A stretch of DNA of 64,000 bases from NCBI RefSeq assembly GCF_036226885.1, contig NZ_CP109027.1, positions 7,936,001 to 8,000,000 of the forward strand, given 5' to 3'. Position 1 is the first letter of the stretch; each line of letters starts with the position of its first letter. Of the stretch, positions 58,395-64,000 are shown one piece after another. A program made the position numbers and the translations under genes. The notes beneath the pieces are model-generated. The model made no database searches. It was given only the letters and a program-made list of their open reading frames with translations, and had not been told where the DNA came from. This DNA comes from Streptomyces sp. NBC_00663 (GTDB lineage Bacteria; Actinomycetota; Actinomycetes; Streptomycetales; Streptomycetaceae).

Positions 58395-59275
58395 CGGCCA
58401 CGCTCCCGCGGGTCGACACGGCGCCCGCCGCCGCGGTGGGGCGGCGGCGCCGGTCGCTCGGCTGGGTCGCCGTCGTCCCGCTGCTCGCCTTCACCGCCGT
58501 GGCCTTCGGGCTGCCCGCCTGGGCGGTCCTCGACGGAGCCTTCACGGTCAAGAGCACCGGCGCCTACAGCACGGCCAACCTGACCGCCTCGCTGCGGGGC
58601 GCCTATCTCACCGCCCTCGTCGGCAGCGTCAAGCTGTCCGCGGTGTCCGCCGCCCTCGCGACGCTCCTCGGACTGCCGCTCGCACAGGCCGTCGTCACCT
58701 CCCGGTACCGCGCGCTGCGCGAGGCCGTGCTCACCGCCTCCGGCGTCCTCGCCAACTTCGGCGGTGTCCCGCTCGCCTTCGCCTTCGTCGCCACGCTCGG
58801 CAACGCCGGCGTACTGACCCGGCACCTGGGCCTCACCGACAAAGGCTGGGACCTCTACAGCTTCTGGGGACTGGTCGTCGTCTACCTGTACTTCCTGATC
58901 CCGCTGATGGTCCTCACCATCACCCCCGCCCTGGAGGGGCTGCGCGTCCAGTGGCGGGAGGCCGCGCAGAACAACGGCGCGACCACCAGGCAGTACTGGC
59001 TGCATGTCGCCCTGCCCGTCCTGCTGCCCACGCTGCTGGGCGGGTTCGTGCTGCTCTTCGGCAGCGCCTTCGCCGCCTACGCCACCGCCGCCGCGATCGT
59101 GGGCAGTTCCGTCCCGTTGATCACCCTTCAGATCGCCGACGCCCTCTCCGGCAACGTGCTCGTCGGCCAGGAGAACGTGGCCCTCGCCCTCAGCCTCGAC
59201 ATGGTCCTCGTCGCGGGCCTCGTCATGGCCGTGTATCTGCCCCTGCAACGGAGGAGTGCGCGATGGCTCGCCTGA
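58391..59275 (+). CDS. ABC transporter permease (first)
   Basis: The 294-residue inner-membrane protein has about six helices. The coupling EAA loop near residue 190 is EAAQNNGATTRQYWLHVALPVLLPT. It pairs with the next gene to form a heterodimeric importer pore. The ATG at 58391 overlaps the SBP stop, and the second permease begins inside its last codons. No unusual residues were seen. Confidence 0.93.
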   Translation: MTATLPRVDTAPAAAVGRRRRSLGWVAVVPLLAFTAVAFGLPAWAVLDGAFTVKSTGAYSTANLTASLRGAYLTALVGSVKLSAVSAALATLLGLPLAQAVVTSRYRALREAVLTASGVLANFGGVPLAFAFVATLGNAGVLTRHLGLTDKGWDLYSFWGLVVVYLYFLIPLMVLTITPALEGLRVQWREAAQNNGATTRQYWLHVALPVLLPTLLGGFVLLFGSAFAAYATAAAIVGSSVPLITLQIADALSGNVLVGQENVALALSLDMVLVAGLVMAVYLPLQRRSARWLA

Positions 59276-60075
59276 ACCTGTGGCGGTGGGGTGTGTTCGG
59301 CCTCGCCGGGCTGTACTTCCTGCTGCCGCTGGCCGCCTCCGTGGTCTTCACGGTCGACGTGCCGGGACAGGGCCTGACCGTCGACGCCTACACCCAGATC
59401 GTCGCCACCGGCGGCTTCGGCTCCAGCCTGATGCTCTCGCTGGAACTGGCCCTCGCCACCATCGCCGTCGTCCTGCTGCTGATGGTGCCCGCCATGGTCG
59501 CGCTGCGGCTCGGCGCGCCGAAGCTGCGGCCGGTGGTGGAGGTGGTGTGCTCGCTGCCGCTGGTCGTGCCGCCGATCGCGTTCGTCGCCGGCATCGTCAC
59601 GGTCCTCAAGTGGGGGCCCGAACACCTCTCCCGCACGCCGCTGTTCCAGACCTTCGTCGCCATCCAGAACCCCGACTTCCCCGTCGTACTCGTCCTGGCG
59701 TACGTCGTGATGGCGCTGCCCTTCGTGTACCGGGCCCTGGACGCCGGACTGCGCGCGATCGACGTCCCCACCCTCGTCGAGGCCGCGCGGAGCTGCGGCG
59801 CGAGCTGGCCGCAGGCCCTGGTCCAGGCGGTCCTGCCCAACCTGCGCGGCGCCCTGCTCAACGCCTCCTTCCTCACCCTGGCCCTGGTGCTCGGCGAGTT
59901 CACCGTCGCCCAGCTGCTGGGCTTCCAGCCCTTCGCGGTGTGGATCGTCAACGTCAGCGGCTCGCAGGCCCAGTTGTCCGTCGCCGTGTCCGTGATGAGC
60001 CTGCTCGTCACCTGGCTGCTGCTCCTCGTCCTGGCCGGCTTCGGCGGGCGCTCCCGTACCACCTCCCGGGGTTGA
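59263..60075 (+). CDS. ABC transporter permease (second)
   Basis: This 270-residue protein is the second membrane subunit, also with about six helices. The EAA loop is EAARSCGASWPQALVQAVLPNLRG. ATG 59263 has GGAGGAG upstream and lies 13 bp inside the first permease, so translation is coupled. The frame is open upstream in the other gene, but not as coding sequence. Confidence 0.93.
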   Translation: MARLNLWRWGVFGLAGLYFLLPLAASVVFTVDVPGQGLTVDAYTQIVATGGFGSSLMLSLELALATIAVVLLLMVPAMVALRLGAPKLRPVVEVVCSLPLVVPPIAFVAGIVTVLKWGPEHLSRTPLFQTFVAIQNPDFPVVLVLAYVVMALPFVYRALDAGLRAIDVPTLVEAARSCGASWPQALVQAVLPNLRGALLNASFLTLALVLGEFTVAQLLGFQPFAVWIVNVSGSQAQLSVAVSVMSLLVTWLLLLVLAGFGGRSRTTSRG

Positions 60076-60078
60076 ACC

Positions 60079-61134
60079 ATGAAAACGAACGAGAACGCCG
60101 CCACCGTCGAATTCCGCGGACTGAGAAGGGAGTTCGGGCCCACGGTCGCGCTCGACGGCCTCGATCTCACCGTCCGCCCGGGTGAGCTGATCGCCCTGCT
60201 CGGCCCCTCCGGCTGCGGCAAGACCACCGCCCTCAGGATGCTCGCCGGCTTCGAGCACCCCGACTCCGGTGCGGTGTTGGTGGACGGCGAGGACGTCACC
60301 CGGATCCCGGCCCACCGCCGGGACGCCGGGATGGTCTTCCAGTCGTACAGCCTCTTCCCGCACCTCGACGCACTCGACAACGTGGCCTTCGGGCTGCGGA
60401 TGCGCGGGGTGCGTACGGGCGAACGGCGGGCGCGTGCAGCCGAGTTGCTGGAGCTGGTCGGGCTCGCCGACAAGGGCGCGCGCTATCCGCACCAGCTCTC
60501 CGGGGGCCAGCAGCAGCGCGTCGCGCTGGCCCGGGCCCTCGCCCTGCGGCCGCGGGTGCTGCTGCTGGACGAGCCGCTGTCCGCCCTCGACGCCAAGGTG
60601 CGGCTCACGCTCCGCGAGGAGATCAGGCGGCTCCAGCAGGAGCTGGGCATCACCACGCTGTTCGTCACCCATGACCAGGAGGAGGCCCTGTCCATGGCGG
60701 ACCGGGTCGCCGTGATGCACGCCGGGAAGCTCGAACAGTGCGCGGCACCCGCCGAGTTGTACGGCCGACCGGCCACCGCCTTCGTCGCCGAGTTCGTGGG
60801 GACGATGAGCCGCGTCCCGGGGCGGGTGGGCGACGGTGTGGTCGACGTGCTCGGGCAGCGGCTGCCGGTCGACGGTCCCGTGCCGGAGGCGGGCGACGTG
60901 GACGTGCTGGTGCGGCCCGAGGCGGTACGGGTGGCCGCGGACGCCGACGGGAAGGCACGGGTGCTCGCCACGTCCTTCCTGGGCGCGGCCGTCCGCGTCA
61001 CCGTCCGGCTCGCCGACGGCGGTGAGGTCAAGGCCGATCTGCCCGCGCACGAGGCGGGTGCGCTCACGGCCGGTGCCACGGTGAGCGTCTCGCTGCCCGA
61101 GCGGCCGGTGCTGGTCGCGGAACGTACCGTATGA
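60079..61134 (+). CDS. ABC transporter ATP-binding protein with TOBE domain
   Basis: The 351-residue ATPase has Walker A GPSGCGKTT, the signature LSGGQQQRVALARALA, Walker B VLLLDEPLSALDAKVR, and a C-terminal TOBE-like region from about residue 250. The domain order is that of PotA/FbpC/PhnT-type importers. It lies 3 bp after the second permease. The last codons overlap the HAD hydrolase gene by 4 bp. Confidence 0.95.
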   Translation: MKTNENAATVEFRGLRREFGPTVALDGLDLTVRPGELIALLGPSGCGKTTALRMLAGFEHPDSGAVLVDGEDVTRIPAHRRDAGMVFQSYSLFPHLDALDNVAFGLRMRGVRTGERRARAAELLELVGLADKGARYPHQLSGGQQQRVALARALALRPRVLLLDEPLSALDAKVRLTLREEIRRLQQELGITTLFVTHDQEEALSMADRVAVMHAGKLEQCAAPAELYGRPATAFVAEFVGTMSRVPGRVGDGVVDVLGQRLPVDGPVPEAGDVDVLVRPEAVRVAADADGKARVLATSFLGAAVRVTVRLADGGEVKADLPAHEAGALTAGATVSVSLPERPVLVAERTV

Positions 61135-61790
61135 AAGAGATGGACATGACCCGACTCCCGCTCCAGGCCGTCCTGTTCGACATGGACGGCACACTCGTCG
61201 ACACCGAGCGGCTGTGGTGGCAGGCGGTGGAGCGGGTCGCCGGGCGGGAACTGACCGAGGCGGACCGGGCGGACGTCCTCGGCCGTCCCGTCGAGCACAC
61301 CGCCGACTGGCTGGCCGCCGCCACCGGCGCCCCGGCCGCCGACCTCGCCGACACCCTCCACCGGGAGTTCGCCGACCGGGTCCGCACCGGTGTCGTGCCC
61401 CGCCCCGGCGCCCTCGACCTGCTCGACGCGCTGGCCCGCGAGGGCGTACCGACCGCGCTGGTGACGGCGTCGCCGCGGTCGGTCGCGGACACCGTGCTGC
61501 GCGCACTGGGCACCGGCCGTTTCGCCGTCTCCGTCACCGCCGACGACACCGCCCGCACCAAGCCGGAGCCGGACCCCTATCTCGCCGCGTGCCGGGCGCT
61601 CGGCGTGGACCCCTCGGGGTGCGTCGCCGTCGAGGACACGGAAACCGGCGTGACCTCCGCCGAGGCGGCCGGCTGCACGGTGCTCGCCGTGCCCTCCCTC
61701 GCCCCCATCGAGGCGGCACCCGGCCGGACCGTCGAGGCCAGCCTGGCCGGGGTGACCCCGTCGGCGCTGCGCGCGCTGCTCCCGTCATGA
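61131..61790 (+). CDS. HAD-superfamily hydrolase (beta-phosphoglucomutase-like)
   Basis: The 219-residue protein has motif I FDMDGTLVDT (Asp17 nucleophile, Asp19 acid/base), motif II TALVTASPR, a Lys in TKPEPDPYLAA, and motif IV VEDTETGVTSAEAAG. The Asp at the +2 position argues against a phosphonoacetaldehyde hydrolase, which has Ala there. It probably dephosphorylates or isomerises a sugar phosphate, possibly the imported substrate after phosphorylation. The start is either ATG 61131, 61140 or 61146, the first overlapping the ATPase stop. Confidence 0.9.
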   Translation: MKEMDMTRLPLQAVLFDMDGTLVDTERLWWQAVERVAGRELTEADRADVLGRPVEHTADWLAAATGAPAADLADTLHREFADRVRTGVVPRPGALDLLDALAREGVPTALVTASPRSVADTVLRALGTGRFAVSVTADDTARTKPEPDPYLAACRALGVDPSGCVAVEDTETGVTSAEAAGCTVLAVPSLAPIEAAPGRTVEASLAGVTPSALRALLPS

Positions 61791-61805
61791 GCACCGTCTA
61801 TTCGC

Positions 61806-61859
61806 TGGGCAGCGGGCCCGCAAGTGTCTAGCATCGGTGTCATGACCTGGCGACATTGA
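61806..61859 (+). promoter_or_regulatory. Leaderless promoter and five-codon ORF (MTWRH) before the MFS gene
   Basis: TGGGCA (61806-61811) and TAGCAT (61829-61834) form a -35/-10 pair with a 17-bp spacer. Transcription would begin at ATG 61842, giving a leaderless ORF of five codons (MTWRH) ending at TGA 61859. CCTTC 61920-61924 and GAAGG 61928-61932 then hold the MFS ribosome site in a small hairpin. A leader-peptide attenuator is possible but unproven. Confidence 0.4.
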
Positions 61860-61936
61860 TCCACCAGCCGTGCCTCCCGAGGGCCGCCTCGGACGCCGTT
61901 GCGACGACGTCCGAACCGCCCTTCCGGGAAGGCCTC

Positions 61937-63148
61937 ATGACACTCTCACCCGCACGTGTGCCCGCGACCGGCGTCCGCCGGCTGACGACCACGCTGTACG
62001 GCTACGCGTTCCTCGACGACTTCGTGCTGCTCTACCCGGTGTACGCGCTGCTGTTCGCGGACACCGGGCTGTCGCTCTGGCAGATCTCCTCGCTCTTCGC
62101 CCTGTGGTCGATCACGGCCGTCGTCCTGGAGGTGCCCTCCGGTGCCCTCGCCGACGCCGTGTCCCGCCGGCTGCTGCTGTGGGTCGGCCCGCTGTTCAAC
62201 GCCGTCGGCTTCGCGCTGTGGGTGATCGTCCCGTCGTACGGCGCCTTCGCGCTCGGCTTCGTCCTGTGGGGCGTCGGCGGAGCGCTCTGCTCCGGTTCGC
62301 TGGAGGCGCTGGCCTACGACGAGCTGGACCGGCTCGGGGGCGCGCACCGCTACGCCCGGGTGATGGGGCGCGTCCGGGCGGCGCGGCTGGTCGCCACCAT
62401 GGCCTCGATCGGGGCCGCGGGACCGGTGTTCGCGCTGGGCGGTTACCCGGTCGTGGGCGCGGCCAGCGTCGCGGCCTGTGTGCTGGCCGCCGTGGTCGCG
62501 ACCCGGCTCCCGGAGCACCGGGCGGAGCGCGGGACGGGCGGTGACGGCTGGTGGGCGACCCTGCGGACCGGGCTCGGCGAGGCACGCGGGAACCGGTCCG
62601 TCCGCGGCGCTCTGCTGCTGATCCCGGCCGTCGCCGCGGTGTGGGGCGCGCTCGACGAGTACACGCCGCTCCTGGCCCGCGACACCGGCGTCGCCGAGGC
62701 GACCGTCCCCTATCTGATCCTGCTCGTCTGGACGCTCGTCACGGCGGCCAGCCTGCTGACCGGGCCCGCCGAACGCCTCGGCACCACCGGCACGGCATGG
62801 CTGCTCGCGGGCTCGGCCCTCGCGCTGGCCGTCGGCGCCGCGCTGCGCACCCCGGCCGGTATCGCCCTGGTGGGTCTGGCCTTCGGCGGCTTCCAGCTGG
62901 CCGAGGTGCTCGCCGACGTACGGCTCCAGCACCGCATCGACGACGCCCGCCGGGCCACGCTCACCTCGGTGGCGAGCCTCGGCACGGAGCTGGTCACGGT
63001 CCTCACCTTCGCCGCGTACGCCCTGCTCGGCGCGCGGGCCGACCACGGCACCGTCTTCGTGATCCTCTCGGTGCCCTACCTGGTCACCGCCCTGGTTCTC
63101 GGCCGCCGACGCAACGAATCGCCGCCGGAGCCGCCCCGCGCGCAATGA
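61937..63148 (+). CDS. MFS transporter
   Basis: This 403-residue membrane protein has about 12 transmembrane segments in two halves. The loop 2-3 region GALADAVSRRLLLW resembles the MFS motif A. No substrate signature is clear; drug or metabolite efflux is a guess. ATG 61937 follows GGGAAGG, whereas the earlier in-frame TTG 61856 lies within the leader. It follows the HAD gene by 146 bp and has its own promoter. Confidence 0.9.
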   Translation: MTLSPARVPATGVRRLTTTLYGYAFLDDFVLLYPVYALLFADTGLSLWQISSLFALWSITAVVLEVPSGALADAVSRRLLLWVGPLFNAVGFALWVIVPSYGAFALGFVLWGVGGALCSGSLEALAYDELDRLGGAHRYARVMGRVRAARLVATMASIGAAGPVFALGGYPVVGAASVAACVLAAVVATRLPEHRAERGTGGDGWWATLRTGLGEARGNRSVRGALLLIPAVAAVWGALDEYTPLLARDTGVAEATVPYLILLVWTLVTAASLLTGPAERLGTTGTAWLLAGSALALAVGAALRTPAGIALVGLAFGGFQLAEVLADVRLQHRIDDARRATLTSVASLGTELVTVLTFAAYALLGARADHGTVFVILSVPYLVTALVLGRRRNESPPEPPRAQ

Positions 63149-63255
63149 ACCGCCCGGCGGCGCGCAACGGCTCCTTCTTGTCGGGCCTGGTCAGGCGCCC
63201 GTACCGTCTAGATGGCCCCCTCAACCACCCCTTCCGCCCCCGGTGAGGATCACGC

Positions 63256-64000
63256 ATGCGCACCGCCCTGCTCCAGAGCTCCGGCCGCCCCGGCTCGGTC
63301 GACGGGAACCTCAAGGTCCTCGACGAGGCCGCGGGCCGTGCCGCCGCCGCGGGCGCCGGGCTGGTGACCGCGCCGGAGATGTTCCTCACCGGGTACGCGA
63401 TCGGCGACGACATCGCCCGCCTCGCCGAGCCGGCCGACGGGGAGGGCGCGGACGCGGTCGCGGAGATCGCCGTACGGCACGGTCTCGCCATCGCGTACGG
63501 GTACCCGGAGGCGTTCTCCGGCTCCGTCTTCAACTCCGCCCAGCTGATCTCGGCCGACGGCGACCGTCTCGCCAACTACCGCAAGACCCACCTCTTCGGC
63601 TGTTTCGAGCGCGACCACTTCACCCCGGGCGAGCGGCACGTCGTCCAGACCGAGCTGAACGGGCTGACCGTCGGGCTCCTGATCTGCTACGACGTCGAGT
63701 TCCCGGAGAACGTCCGGGCGCACGCCCTGGCCGGGACGGACCTCCTCGTCGTCCCGACGGCACAGATGCACCCGTTCCAGTTCGTCGCGGAGTCGATGAT
63801 CCCGGTGCGGGCCTTCGAGAACCAGATGTATGTCGCCTACGTCAACCGGGTCGGCCAGGAAGGGGAGTTCGAGTTCATCGGGCTCTCCGTCCTCGCCGGC
63901 CCCGACGGGGTCGCCCGCACCCGCGCCGGACGCGATGAGCAGCTGGTGTTCGCCGACGCCGACCCGGCCTTCCTCGCCGCCTCCCGCGAGGCCAACCCGT
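63256..64000 (+). CDS. Carbon-nitrogen hydrolase (nitrilase superfamily), cut by the window end
   Basis: The frame runs from ATG 63256 to the end of the window without a stop (248 complete codons). The catalytic Glu41 (TAPEMFLTGY), Lys110 (NYRKTHLFG) and Cys144 (LLICYDVEFPEN) of the nitrilase superfamily are all in place. It probably hydrolyses an amide or nitrile; which one cannot be said. The gene starts 107 bp after the MFS gene and has its upstream Shine-Dalgarno at GTGAGGA. Confidence 0.93.
   Translation, partial: MRTALLQSSGRPGSVDGNLKVLDEAAGRAAAAGAGLVTAPEMFLTGYAIGDDIARLAEPADGEGADAVAEIAVRHGLAIAYGYPEAFSGSVFNSAQLISADGDRLANYRKTHLFGCFERDHFTPGERHVVQTELNGLTVGLLICYDVEFPENVRAHALAGTDLLVVPTAQMHPFQFVAESMIPVRAFENQMYVAYVNRVGQEGEFEFIGLSVLAGPDGVARTRAGRDEQLVFADADPAFLAASREANP

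Noticed and set aside
61131..61790. Phosphonoacetaldehyde hydrolase (PhnX) suggested by the neighbouring importer
   Set aside because: The nucleophile motif has Asp at +2 (DMDGT). PhnX needs a small residue there and a Schiff-base Lys that I do not see.

Overview
The window is chromosomal DNA of a Streptomyces (or very close relative). The evidence is the very high G+C, the strong G/C bias at third codon positions, many GTG and TTG starts, and the actinobacterial marker genes bldD, sIHF, a helicase-dead type PriA, and a Rel protein with a long Ala/Pro-rich N-terminus. From memory, the gene order resembles the conserved core region of S. coelicolor from relA to metK and rpe. I saw no TTA codon in a gene reading frame, although I did not count exhaustively. 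I see no rRNA, tRNA, CRISPR array, insertion sequence or prophage.

Layout: (1) 149-10752: relA, a convergent DUF349 gene and a membrane-anchored cyclophilin gene; then a divergent MBL hydrolase gene with hisS; then the decayed remains of an ABC-2 type transporter pair; then a VKOR-type oxidoreductase, rarA, and rpsD with a long structured leader. (2) 10783-22717: a large NB-ARC/TPR ATPase on the minus strand, then a plus-strand run of two small genes, alaS, ruvX, a 17-codon upstream ORF, mltG, aroE, and aroC-aroK-aroB. (3) 22883-26767: a P-loop kinase-like protein, an M24 peptidase homologue with altered metal ligands, efp, nusB, and bldD on the minus strand. (4) 27021-36981: the pyrimidine operon pyrR-pyrB-pyrC-(PH-like membrane protein)-carA-carB-pyrD-pyrF. 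In front of pyrR is a textbook PyrR-binding hairpin that would sequester the ribosome binding site. (5) 37303-41318: sIHF, gmk, rpoZ, coaBC and metK. (6) 41425-50099: priA, a small HTH protein, fmt, rsmB, an MMPL exporter and rpe. (7) 50202-64000, more accessory: a SorC-type regulator, a secreted guanyl RNase with a barstar homologue, a GuaB1-type enzyme, an acetyltransferase, an APC permease with an Lrp/AsnC regulator, a divergent GntR regulator facing a five-gene ABC-uptake/HAD operon, an MFS transporter behind a possible leaderless five-codon leader peptide, and a nitrilase-family enzyme cut by the window end.

The genes are largely housekeeping: stringent response, translation, shikimate, pyrimidine and one-carbon metabolism, cell-wall synthesis and DNA repair. 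They are arranged in overlapping, translationally coupled operons separated by long perfect hairpins.

The most noteworthy non-standard observations are the coupled 17-codon ORF before mltG, the structured rpsD leader, the PyrR hairpin and BldD-type operator, the eroded ABC locus, the M24 protein with substituted metal ligands, the uptake/HAD operon of unknown substrate, the possible MTWRH leader, and three dispersed repeats that always lie at a gene's 3' end in the same sense orientation. I did not find a clearly new multi-gene system; the best candidates are these small regulatory elements and the GntR/ABC/HAD operon.
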